25,080 nt of DNA from contig JABHUV010000329.1 in NCBI GenBank assembly GCA_018658605.1, positions 1 to 25,080 on the forward strand. Reading direction: 5' to 3'. Origin of the DNA: Planctomycetaceae bacterium (GTDB lineage: Bacteria > Planctomycetota > Planctomycetia > Pirellulales > Pirellulaceae). A program made the translations under genes and the position numbers. How positions within the stretch are numbered: position 1 is the stretch's first letter; each line of letters opens with the position of its first letter. Below are positions 16,681-23,784 of the stretch, one piece after another. The notes under the pieces are model-generated. The model saw only the letters and a program-made list of their open reading frames with translations, was not told where the DNA came from and ran no database searches.

Positions 16681-17100
16681 TCACGACATCTGATACAACA
16701 TCCAATAAATTACGACGCCGGTTACTGACACATACAACCAAATTGGAAATGTTCGTTTGGCCCACTTCAAGTGCATTGCACGATGATCCTTAAGCCCCTG
16801 GTAAATCGTAATGATCGCGCCTACGGGTACATACACTGCCAAAATAATATGGCTAATGAGAATCGTAAAATACGTGTATCGCAACCACGGCGGATGTGAT
16901 TCAGGAAACTTTGTGCCACCACCTTTTTGATAGTGATAAATCAAATAGCAAACCAAAAACATAGTTGAAACAGCAAAACAACAAATCATCGTCCACTTGT
17001 GCGCGGTTTCGTATTTGCGTTTTATCAGCACAAAACCAACGATCAATAAGACAGTGGCAAGTGCGTTAAGGGACGCGTTGATCGCTGGTAAGTCCATCAT
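16681..17100 (-). CDS. DUF420 membrane protein (CtaM/YozB-like oxidase maturation factor)
   Basis: 139 residues with four transmembrane helices: about 9-25, 37-55, 74-98 and 117-136. The sequence fits the DUF420 family: LPAINASLNALATVLLIVGF at the N-terminus, a central YLIYHYQKGG and FPESHPPWLRYTYFTILISH, and HLKWAKRTFPIWLYVSVTGV near the end. Several conserved His residues lie close to the membrane borders (H75 in YHY-like context, further ones in SHPP, SHII and DHRAMH), which could bind heme or copper. A member of this family, CtaM, is needed for a functional aa3-type oxidase in Staphylococcus aureus (established literature, from memory). Location just after the SCO gene agrees with a role in oxidase assembly. 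The first of two adjacent ATG codons was taken; no good Shine-Dalgarno sequence is visible. Confidence 0.87.
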   Translation of the reverse strand: MMDLPAINASLNALATVLLIVGFVLIKRKYETAHKWTMICCFAVSTMFLVCYLIYHYQKGGGTKFPESHPPWLRYTYFTILISHIILAVYVPVGAIITIYQGLKDHRAMHLKWAKRTFPIWLYVSVTGVVIYWMLYQMS

Positions 17101-17123
17101 CTACTCTGCTTGTATATCTAGGT

Positions 17124-17879
17124 TCATTCGTCCACCGACGGTTCCGCTGCCGTGTCCGATTGTTGCTGCTTTACAAATCCTGCTATCTGCTTTTCCAACC
17201 GCTCACGGTCAGCCACCACGTCATCTGGTTCCGTTTCCTCTAGCAATAACGCTACTAACAGCTTGTTCAATTCTTCCATCGCTTCCACGTCATGCCAATT
17301 AAACGCTCCACGTACATTTCCCCATTTATCGACTGCACAAAATGATTCGGCATGCGTGCGTGGCCCGACCGACAATAGGAATTTATCCGAACCGATGCGA
17401 TTAATATATTGGGAGTTACCAGTCAAAAACTTCCAGTTCTCATTGTCAGTTGTGAATTTTTTGGCGTAGGAATTCAAAACAGCCGGAGTATCATTATCGG
17501 CATCACAACTGATACTAATAAACTTGACGCCCTTGCGAGCCCAAACTTTATGTAACGATTGCATTTCTTGATTCTGCTGAACACAAGTGGACGGACACGA
17601 AGCAAAGAAGAAACTAGCGACCCACACTTTGTCACGCAAGGCCTTTGATTCAAACCCAGTACCAGCTTGATCCACTAACTGAAAATCGGTAATCCACGGC
17701 TCACCTTCTCCCAGTTCATAATCTGCAGGTGTTATCTCTGGCACAAAATCAGCAATTTCATTTCCTACGGATTGATTGTTCGGATCGGCGGCATCCATCC
17801 AGCGTCCCGCTTTAAACATCACCAACAGACCGGCACACAATAACATGACTGCCACAAAGAAAATCGCTGATTTATTCAT
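17124..17879 (-). CDS. SCO1/SenC/PrrC-type copper chaperone
   Basis: 251 residues. SCO proteins are membrane-anchored thioredoxin-fold proteins facing the periplasm that deliver copper to, or reduce, the CuA site of cytochrome oxidase subunit II. An N-terminal anchor helix spans about 5-23. The copper-binding CxxxC is C95-C99 in FFASCPSTC, and the distal His ligand is H176 in GPRTHAESFCAVD, with the fold-typical SISCDADNDTPAVLNSYA between them. All three expected metal ligands are present. An acidic, Gln-rich tail follows the domain. The ATG start is supported by GGAG seven bases upstream (complement of 17887-17890), and its ATGA overlaps the stop of the ABC permease gene, indicating translational coupling. 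The neighbouring DUF420 gene probably acts in the same assembly process. Confidence 0.94.
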   Translation of the reverse strand: MNKSAIFFVAVMLLCAGLLVMFKAGRWMDAADPNNQSVGNEIADFVPEITPADYELGEGEPWITDFQLVDQAGTGFESKALRDKVWVASFFFASCPSTCVQQNQEMQSLHKVWARKGVKFISISCDADNDTPAVLNSYAKKFTTDNENWKFLTGNSQYINRIGSDKFLLSVGPRTHAESFCAVDKWGNVRGAFNWHDVEAMEELNKLLVALLLEETEPDDVVADRERLEKQIAGFVKQQQSDTAAEPSVDE

Positions 17880-18715
17880 CTCATATCTCCACTAATCCGC
17901 GTGCGACTTATCCAAACCGCCATTGCAAAAAACAGTATTAACCCCACCACCACAACAATCATATTGGTACTAGTCGAAGCGGTCCAGTAATCTACACCCA
18001 AGGGTTGTGCATATAACAACTCCCGCACCAGAGCGACAACATAAGTCAACGGGTTCATCCGCATACACCAATGTACTGCCATTTGGGCAACGCTTGAATT
18101 AGCCAAAGCTGGTACTGGAAAAAACGATCCCGACATCAACCACATCGGCATCAATACTAAGTTCATAATGGCATGGAAACCCTGAGTGGACTCCATCCGC
18201 CAAGCAAACACAAATCCCAAGCTTGTCATCATCAGCGCCGCGGCGAACAATAAAACCACCAATGCCACGAACCGCCCCGGCGACCAGGACACATCGAGAA
18301 ACAAAGCAACTGACAAAAACAATAAAGCTTGAATCAAGGCAATGATCGCTCCACCTAGCACTTTGCCCAAAACCATACTGCTACGGGAAACTGGTGAAAC
18401 CAATACGGATTGCAGAAACCCCTCGCGGCGGTCTTCGATGATTGAAATCGACGTAAAGATAGCAGTGAACATCAAAATCAACACCAGCGAACCAGGGAAA
18501 TAATAATGCAAGAACCCGGGAGCAGCGCCGGAACTAGTGCCCGCGGAAAAGCTACGATCTAAGCCCAAGCCAAAAATAATCCACATTACCAACGGAGTGC
18601 CGATAGAACCAATGACGCGATTACGTTGACGAAAGAACCTTACTAACTCACGCCAACATAGTTGGTAGACAACGGCGGCCATGCGGGGAGCGGGTACGTC
18701 GGGTGCGGGCATCAT
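17876..18715 (-). CDS. ABC-2 type transporter permease
   Basis: 279 residues from the ATG at 18713-18715, one base after the stop of the ATPase gene; GGAG (complement of 18722-18725) six bases upstream supports it over the TTG further upstream. About six transmembrane helices are visible, with the hydrophilic ABC-2 segment IEDRREGFLQSVLVSPVSR between the second and third. That segment and the following VLGKVLGGAIIALIQALLF match the ABC2_membrane family of exporters (DrrB, NodJ and NosY relatives). The substrate cannot be told from sequence. Being placed between the oxidase structural genes and the SCO gene, it may have a role in oxidase biogenesis, for example moving a heme- or copper-related compound, by analogy with NosFY; this is inference. 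Confidence 0.9.
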   Translation of the reverse strand: MMPAPDVPAPRMAAVVYQLCWRELVRFFRQRNRVIGSIGTPLVMWIIFGLGLDRSFSAGTSSGAAPGFLHYYFPGSLVLILMFTAIFTSISIIEDRREGFLQSVLVSPVSRSSMVLGKVLGGAIIALIQALLFLSVALFLDVSWSPGRFVALVVLLFAAALMMTSLGFVFAWRMESTQGFHAIMNLVLMPMWLMSGSFFPVPALANSSVAQMAVHWCMRMNPLTYVVALVRELLYAQPLGVDYWTASTSTNMIVVVVGLILFFAMAVWISRTRISGDMR

Positions 18716-18716
18716 T

Positions 18717-19712
18717 CTATTCTCCCGTCGGCACAAGTTCGCCGCTCTGAAAAAATTGATGACCCGTCTTCGAAATAAATACGTCTTCTAAACTCGGACG
18801 ACCTACGGTAATCGATTGAATCTGGTCACCGAACTGTTCCATAATGCGCTGTACTAAAGCAACGTTTGAGGACGCTTCCGCAATGGCTGCGTCAGCGTCT
18901 TGTTCCAACCGCAATTGCCCATCCACCAAACGTGGTTCCACATTAAACTCCGCGGCTAACAACTTGGATAACGACTCGGGGGCGGCACATTTAATGGAAA
19001 CAACATCTCCGCCGAGTTGCTGTCGAAGGACATCTGGTTGATCCAATGCCACCAACTGACCTGCATTGAGAATCGCCACTCGGTCCGCCCGCTCCGCTTC
19101 CTCTAAGAGGTGAGTTGTCATGAAAATCGTCATTCCGCTATCTTGTTGCAATTGTCGTAGCACATTCCATAAATCAATGCGAGCGGCGGGGTCCAAACCG
19201 GTGGTCGGTTCGTCCATAATCAGCAAGCGAGGGCGATGCAATAAACTCTTGGCTAATTCCAACCGTCGCCGTAATCCACCAGACAGCTCATCCACAATGT
19301 CATGTTGGCGTTCTGAAATGCCCAACTGTTCAGACACTTCGACAATACGGTCACCTGCATTTTTTCCAGTCAAACCGTACAGCGAGGCCTGCAATCGCAG
19401 GTTTTCCAATACGGTTAACTTCCCGTCGACCGAAGGCGATTGAAAAACCACACCCAATTGATGGCGAACGCTACTCAGATCAGACTCAACGCTGTTGCCA
19501 AATACTCGAATCGAACAACTTGGTGACGACGGCAGATGTTGCATAGGAATCAGCGTCGACAATAACCGAAACAGAGTCGTCTTGCCACTACCGTTGGGCC
19601 CCAGTAAGGCAAATAGCTCTCCATCATTGACATCCCACGATACGTCTTCAAGCGCACATCGTTCACCATAATGAAAGGAGAGGTGCTCAATTTTTATCGC
19701 GGCAGATTGCAT
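18717..19712 (-). CDS. ABC transporter ATP-binding protein
   Basis: 331 residues from the ATG at 19710-19712; a TTG 12 codons further upstream is the alternative. Complete nucleotide-binding domain: Walker A GPNGSGKTT (38-46), Q-loop Gln91 in VVFQSPSVDGKLTV, signature LSGGLRRR (143-150), Walker B LLIMDEPTTGLD (163-174) and switch His201 in TTHLLEEAERAD. A C-terminal domain of about 100 residues follows, as in DrrA/CcmA-like ATPases, ending near PSLEDVFISKTG, the conserved tail motif of this subfamily. It powers the permease encoded by the next gene, one base downstream. A gap of 66 bases separates it from the subunit IV gene; no good Shine-Dalgarno sequence is visible. Substrate unknown; association with the oxidase cluster is by position. 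Confidence 0.92.
   Translation of the reverse strand: MQSAAIKIEHLSFHYGERCALEDVSWDVNDGELFALLGPNGSGKTTLFRLLSTLIPMQHLPSSPSCSIRVFGNSVESDLSSVRHQLGVVFQSPSVDGKLTVLENLRLQASLYGLTGKNAGDRIVEVSEQLGISERQHDIVDELSGGLRRRLELAKSLLHRPRLLIMDEPTTGLDPAARIDLWNVLRQLQQDSGMTIFMTTHLLEEAERADRVAILNAGQLVALDQPDVLRQQLGGDVVSIKCAAPESLSKLLAAEFNVEPRLVDGQLRLEQDADAAIAEASSNVALVQRIMEQFGDQIQSITVGRPSLEDVFISKTGHQFFQSGELVPTGE
18722..18726 (-). promoter_or_regulatory. Ribosome binding site deciding the start of the ABC permease gene
   Basis: The reverse complement reads GGGAG; its GGAG part is six bases before the ATG at 18715-18713. It lies in the last codons of the ATPase gene and supports the ATG over the upstream TTG. Confidence 0.6.
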
Positions 19713-19778
19713 CGTGGCCACGCTGTAGGTTAGCGGTTCAATAAGCAAATGGGAAAGACGGAAATGTCATCTTCAGGA

Positions 19779-20228
19779 CTATTGTGTTGCCGATTCGACA
19801 TGACCAGCATCGTGCGAGGAATCCGTCAAGCCTGTCACAGGGACTGCAGGTTCGGCAATTTCATAGGCCGCTCGATCCAAACGTTCATCCGTGTAGTAGT
19901 GAGTTCGTCGACCAATATCGGGCACCAACATCAACATCAAGAACAGGCTCATGATGGAAGCTGGAATCGTAAGAACCCACTTCCACATTCCTTTTTCCCA
20001 CTTCAAGTGCATAAAGAACGTAATAACCAAAAACGCTTTGACACAGGAAACGGACAACATGATTCCCCATCCGAGTAGCTCTTTACCTTCGAACATTCCC
20101 TCAGCAATCATCCATCCAATTCCTGCGGAAATCCCCGTACATATTAGCAATCCAATAAAAACCTGAATGTAGATTCGACCATGGTCATGGTCATCATGAT
20201 TTTCGGAATTTTGTTCGTGATCGGACAT
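19779..20228 (-). CDS. ctaF: Cytochrome c oxidase subunit IV (prokaryotic COX4 type)
   Basis: 149 residues. Three transmembrane helices (about 21-43, 52-73 and 79-99) carry the family signature CVKAFLVITFFMHLKWEKG (about 62-80). The N-terminus is rich in His, Asp and Asn (SDHEQNSENHDDHDHG), resembling the tail of subunit III. The C-terminus extends about 45 residues past the last helix, with a VPDIGRRTHYYTDERLD segment and a low-complexity end. This subunit helps assemble or stabilise the aa3/caa3 oxidase in bacteria and has no redox centre. The start is an ATG at 20226-20228 preceded by an A-run and a weak AGAG. It lies 81 bases after the subunit III gene, with a hairpin between them. Confidence 0.9.
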   Translation of the reverse strand: MSDHEQNSENHDDHDHGRIYIQVFIGLLICTGISAGIGWMIAEGMFEGKELLGWGIMLSVSCVKAFLVITFFMHLKWEKGMWKWVLTIPASIMSLFLMLMLVPDIGRRTHYYTDERLDRAAYEIAEPAVPVTGLTDSSHDAGHVESATQ

Positions 20229-20277
20229 TTTTTTGTCTCTTTCAAACGTTAACGTCTAATAATAAATCGTTCAGTGT

Positions 20278-20298
20278 AAAAGTGCGGTGCCGCAACTT
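20278..20298 (-). terminator. Hairpin between subunit III and subunit IV genes, possible attenuator
   Basis: On the minus strand AAGT, TGCGG, CA, CCGCA, CTTTT form a compact stem (TGCGG/CCGCA plus AAG/CTT with one bulged T) followed by a short T-run. It lies 12 bases after the subunit III stop. Downstream oxidase genes continue in the same direction, so partial termination or mRNA end protection fits better than full termination. Confidence 0.4.
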
Positions 20299-20309
20299 CG
20301 GTGCAACAC

Positions 20310-21566
20310 TTAGAAAAGATAAAACAAGGGAAATAGGAATATCCAAACAAGGTCAACAAAGTGCCAATACAATCCGGTGTTCTCAATATAGTTGGCGCGT
20401 TTTTCATCAAGGGTCCAAGCCAACGGGAATCCAAAGGCGATTAAACCGACAATCACGTGAATGGCGTGAAATCCTGTCAGTAAAAAATAGGTGCTCGACC
20501 ACATATTACCACTGGGGATGTGCATTGCGAGAATCAAACCGGCGTGCTGTTCCTCGTGCAACTTATAATTTATCCCTCCGCCGGGATGAGCATGCTCTTC
20601 GTCGTGAGCCACCGAGTGTTGGCGACTCCAATAGGTTTGCCGAGCTTCCAGTAATTTCATTTCAAAATCTAACGAAGTCGCCGTTTCGCCATCGGCTGGT
20701 TCTAATTTACTCTGAGCCCCTTTAACTTCATCAATTCGACGCGAAATATAAGCCGTTTCACTTTCACGTAAATGCCGTATGTAGCCATTGTATCGGGGCA
20801 ACGAATATACATCTTGAGAAACGGAAATCAGCACATCACGATGATTAAGCCCAGCAATATTAGCGGCACTTTGTGTATTGGGCACTCGACCAATGACATA
20901 TTCCGCCCACTGCAGCGAACCATGTAGGAACTCTTCGAGCATCGCTTGAGTCTCCGCTTTCATTGTCGATTCATTTGCGATGCTAACGTTCTTATCGTCA
21001 GGAACTTTTTCGGCTTGTTCAATCGCCGAGTCCTCGGCCTTGGACCCCGCCAACGGCAATACCGCTCCCTTGGAATATTCCGCTACTTGATCTTTGAGGC
21101 GAGAGAGATAGTAAACGTCAGACTGTTCGTGCAACAGACTGCGACCACCCGGTTGTGGGTGAATACCGTGAGCAAATTTACTCGAATACTCATACATCTT
21201 GATTCCCAAGAACGCACATCCACAAAGGAAAGTGACTGTCAAATACATCTTGGCCTTAGCGGCTAGATTCTTCTTGGCGGCTTCAAAGGTAAGGACAACC
21301 GTAAAACTAGAAAGGATAAGGATGAACGTGTTGATAGTTCCTAGCAATTCGTCAACGTGTACATCATGCGGTCGTGGCCAAGTGCCGGCGGGGGCACCAA
21401 AACGCAGCACGATATAAGTACCTATCAAGGCAGCAAAAAACATGATTTCAGTTGATAAAAATAGCCAGAGGATCACTTTTCCGTTATTGAGCGGAAGTGC
21501 TTCTTGGTATACCAAATCCACATGACCATGATGACCATCGTCTTGATGTTGTTCGTGTTCACTCAT
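20310..21566 (-). CDS. ctaE: Cytochrome c oxidase subunit III with a large hydrophilic insertion
   Basis: 418 residues, about twice the 190-260 usual for five-helix or seven-helix bacterial subunit III. The N-terminus is His/Asp-rich ([16 protein letters not shown]). Helix 1 (about 31-53) contains [18 protein letters not shown], helix 2 is at about 75-95 and helix 3 at about 106-127, ending [13 protein letters not shown]. The final two helices (about 355-378, with [18 protein letters not shown], and 398-417) are typical, including [18 protein letters not shown] at the end. Between helices 3 and 4 lie about 220 hydrophilic, mostly helical residues (134-352) with a second His-rich patch, [14 protein letters not shown]. 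The reading frame is continuous on both sides, so the insertion is real and not an assembly error. The ATG at 21564-21566 lacks a strong ribosome binding site. Confidence 0.93.
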   Translation of the reverse strand: MSEHEQHQDDGHHGHVDLVYQEALPLNNGKVILWLFLSTEIMFFAALIGTYIVLRFGAPAGTWPRPHDVHVDELLGTINTFILILSSFTVVLTFEAAKKNLAAKAKMYLTVTFLCGCAFLGIKMYEYSSKFAHGIHPQPGGRSLLHEQSDVYYLSRLKDQVAEYSKGAVLPLAGSKAEDSAIEQAEKVPDDKNVSIANESTMKAETQAMLEEFLHGSLQWAEYVIGRVPNTQSAANIAGLNHRDVLISVSQDVYSLPRYNGYIRHLRESETAYISRRIDEVKGAQSKLEPADGETATSLDFEMKLLEARQTYWSRQHSVAHDEEHAHPGGGINYKLHEEQHAGLILAMHIPSGNMWSSTYFLLTGFHAIHVIVGLIAFGFPLAWTLDEKRANYIENTGLYWHFVDLVWIFLFPLFYLF

Positions 21567-21616
21567 TTCTTATTTCAATTAATTAAGATTTCAAAGGGTT
21601 ATGAAAAAGGACTTTG

Positions 21617-22534
21617 CTACCAAGCAAACGAGCCTATCGGTAGCGTAACCAAGGTTAATAGGTAAATCGGTAAATAGATCAAGCTCATTCGCAACAACTG
21701 GCGAGCTGAACGTTCATTTCGGCCAAAACAAAACCGAATGGCAAAACTCAATTGAATCATTCCCATCACGAAAACTAATAATAATTGAGCATGGCTATCA
21801 GGTACGAACCACAACGGTACGAAACTAATCGGCAATAATATTAAAGCACCAACGACCGCTTCGACACCAGCTCGACGCCCGCTGGGATCAACCACCGGCC
21901 ACATTTTCATACCGGCTTGTTTGTATTGGTCACGATAGATCCAAGCAATCGCCATAAAATGCGGAAACTGCCAAAAGAACACGACGGCAAATAATGCTAA
22001 CCAACGAGGATCACCCCAACTCCCCCCGACTGTCGCCCAGCCCATTAGGATTGGTAGTGCACCGGAAATAGCGCCGACGGCAGTGTTCAATGGAGTGCGC
22101 GTTTTAAGTGGAGTATAGGCAACGACATAAACGAGCCAAGTTAAAGCCGAAAACAGAGCGGTCAATGGATTGACGAACCAGATCAAGTAGGTGACTCCGA
22201 TCACTAACGTCAAAACAACCAGTGACATCACCCATTGTCGAGAAAGGCGATTTGCGGGGAGTGGTCGATTTTGCGTGCGGGGCATCCGAGCATCGAGATC
22301 GCGTTCCATCCATTGATTCATTCCACTTGCACTGGAAGCGGTCAGCAGCGTCCCCACAAGAGCATGCAACACGACAATCGGGTCTGGTTGTCCCCAACTG
22401 GCAACGAATGCCGTAATGGCAACCGACACGACGACCATCACTGTGATCCGCGGCTTGGTTAGTTCAACATAGTCAGCCAACCGCGCAAGCATTCCAGCTT
22501 GTGTTTCGTTCAGTGGCACAACGCTGCTACTCAT
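21617..22534 (-). CDS. ctaB: Protoheme IX farnesyltransferase (heme O synthase)
   Basis: 305 residues from the ATG at 22532-22534, with AAGGGA eight bases upstream; an adjacent TTG one codon earlier is less likely. It is a polytopic membrane prenyltransferase of the UbiA superfamily that attaches a farnesyl group to heme B, giving heme O for the oxidase. The first Asp-rich motif is NQWMERDLDARMPRTQNRP (73-91), followed by YTPLKTRTPLNTAVGAISGA. The second conserved region is FFWQFPHFMAIAWIYRDQYK, followed by QAGMKMWPVVD. About nine transmembrane helices are visible. The length is normal. It lies 50 bases before the subunit III gene and directly after the heme A synthase gene, so the two steps of heme A biosynthesis are encoded side by side. 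Confidence 0.96.
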   Translation of the reverse strand: MSSSVVPLNETQAGMLARLADYVELTKPRITVMVVVSVAITAFVASWGQPDPIVVLHALVGTLLTASSASGMNQWMERDLDARMPRTQNRPLPANRLSRQWVMSLVVLTLVIGVTYLIWFVNPLTALFSALTWLVYVVAYTPLKTRTPLNTAVGAISGALPILMGWATVGGSWGDPRWLALFAVVFFWQFPHFMAIAWIYRDQYKQAGMKMWPVVDPSGRRAGVEAVVGALILLPISFVPLWFVPDSHAQLLLVFVMGMIQLSFAIRFCFGRNERSARQLLRMSLIYLPIYLLTLVTLPIGSFAW

Positions 22535-22542
22535 CAAAAAAT

Positions 22543-22548
22543 TCCCTT
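22543..22548 (-). promoter_or_regulatory. Ribosome binding site of the heme O synthase gene
   Basis: The reverse complement reads AAGGGA, eight bases before the ATG at 22534-22532. It chooses this ATG over the TTG one codon upstream. Confidence 0.6.
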
Positions 22549-22561
22549 AACTACTGCCGTA

Positions 22562-22582
22562 CTCAACACCATATTTGTTGAG
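22562..22582 (-). other. Small hairpin between heme A synthase and heme O synthase genes
   Basis: CTCAAC (22562-22567) and GTTGAG (22577-22582) are perfect reverse complements with a nine-base loop. The stem is short and has no T-run, so a terminator is unlikely; it may be a chance repeat or an mRNA structure. Confidence 0.2.
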
Positions 22583-22601
22583 CATGGGCATATTGGATTA
22601 A

Positions 22602-23675
22602 CTAATTTGTTTCAATAAATTCCGTGGCTTCTAATTGTTGCGTTACAAATTGCAATCGCAACAGTCTCGTCGTCACCAAGGCAGCCATTACAAGAATAAC
22701 CGACCCAATCGCAACGTGTCCTGTGACAACATGAGATTGAAACCAACCTTGGGTCACCACCAGATGGTCTGCAAGGTACTTGTTGTTACCCAGTCCCGCA
22801 GGCCATCCAAATTTCAAAACCCAGGTTCCAATTCCCATCAACAACTGCACGACAATTAGTAGTCCCAGCTGTTTTACCCCCGAGCGTATACTCTTGGGCA
22901 AGTTCTTGGTGCCTCTAATTGCCAAACACAGCATCACTATATGTCCCGTCACAGCCAATGCCATGCCAATATGAAAAATCACTAGCACGGAATATGTCTG
23001 CGGCGATGTGGTTACAGGAATATGACGAATACTAGCTCCCAGAATTAACTGGCAATAAACCAAAATCGTCGTCAACCTCGCTAACCGTAGAGACGCATTA
23101 AATTGTTGCTTGTCGTCCTCACTAACTTTACTATCTTCGTTTTCCTCGTTTGCATTGTCTGCCTCAGCAGCACTCAATTCAGTTGAAACGGGATTCTGCC
23201 AAAATGCAGAAAACATTACGGCAATAATCGTCGTTAAAACTAAAAAGGCTGGCCCCGTACATCCGTGAATCATCGCCAGAGTAACGTCGTTTAGTCGTAC
23301 TCGGACTCCACCCAAGATTCCTTGAGCGATCACGGCAACCAGTGCCACAATAACTAACTTTCGCATCCATGACCGTGCGTCCATTTTTAGGACGACAACC
23401 ATCAATGCTATCGTAACCATTCCAACTAATGCTCCTAGCAACCGGTGTCCATGTTCAATGAACAGGTCCCACGGTCCTAGCAACCAGCTTTCCCACGGAT
23501 ACAAAAACATATTGTATCCGTATGTACTCGGCCAATCTGGAACAGCCATCCCCGCATCTGTCGTGGTCACGAGACCACCCACCCAGATAAGAGGAAAGGT
23601 TAGGACAGTAAGTAACAAAGCAAGCCGTCGTGACCATCGATTCATTCGCCCATTTGTAGCGGACAAGCTCATCAT
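22602..23675 (-). CDS. ctaA: Heme A synthase (COX15/CtaA)
   Basis: 357 residues. This is an eight-helix membrane enzyme that oxidises the C8 methyl of heme O to the formyl of heme A. Family features: GGLVTTTDAGMAVPDWPSTY (33-52), the catalytic Glu and heme ligands in IEHGHRLLGALVG (E74, H75 and H77), H137 in MIHGCTGPAFL, H235 in VIFHIGMALAVTGH and H315/H320 in FQSHVVTGHVAIG, consistent with paired heme-binding His residues in each half. The Cys pair of some CtaA proteins in the first outer loop is missing; the loop holds no Cys. The two four-helix halves are joined by an acidic linker (about 160-195, rich in Glu, Asp and Asn). The first ATG was taken as start. The gene lies 109 bases after subunit I. 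Confidence 0.95.
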   Translation of the reverse strand: MMSLSATNGRMNRWSRRLALLLTVLTFPLIWVGGLVTTTDAGMAVPDWPSTYGYNMFLYPWESWLLGPWDLFIEHGHRLLGALVGMVTIALMVVVLKMDARSWMRKLVIVALVAVIAQGILGGVRVRLNDVTLAMIHGCTGPAFLVLTTIIAVMFSAFWQNPVSTELSAAEADNANEENEDSKVSEDDKQQFNASLRLARLTTILVYCQLILGASIRHIPVTTSPQTYSVLVIFHIGMALAVTGHIVMLCLAIRGTKNLPKSIRSGVKQLGLLIVVQLLMGIGTWVLKFGWPAGLGNNKYLADHLVVTQGWFQSHVVTGHVAIGSVILVMAALVTTRLLRLQFVTQQLEATEFIETN

Positions 23676-23784
23676 GCTCTCTCACTTACCTTTTGGCGGT
23701 GCCTCGCTATGGTTACGGTGGCACAACCAATCCTAGTGTAATTTTCAATTTGTTCGTTTACTTATTTGTTGTTTTGCCCGTCAA
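23676..23784. other. 109-base intergenic spacer between subunit I and heme A synthase genes
   Basis: Both neighbours are leftward. On the minus strand GTGCC and GGCAC, with flanking TTGG/CCAA, could form an interrupted stem with a long loop, but no T-run follows. It may be an mRNA processing or attenuation site. I see no clear promoter boxes. Confidence 0.3.

Noticed and set aside
19713..19748. TTG start adding 12 residues to the ABC ATPase
   Set aside because: The ATG at 19712 begins right before the conserved first strand of the ATPase domain; the extra residues carry no signature.
20282..20725. 147-codon rightward open frame antisense to the subunit III gene
   Set aside because: It overlies the certain oxidase subunit III gene, has no recognisable motifs and a composition typical of antisense shadows.
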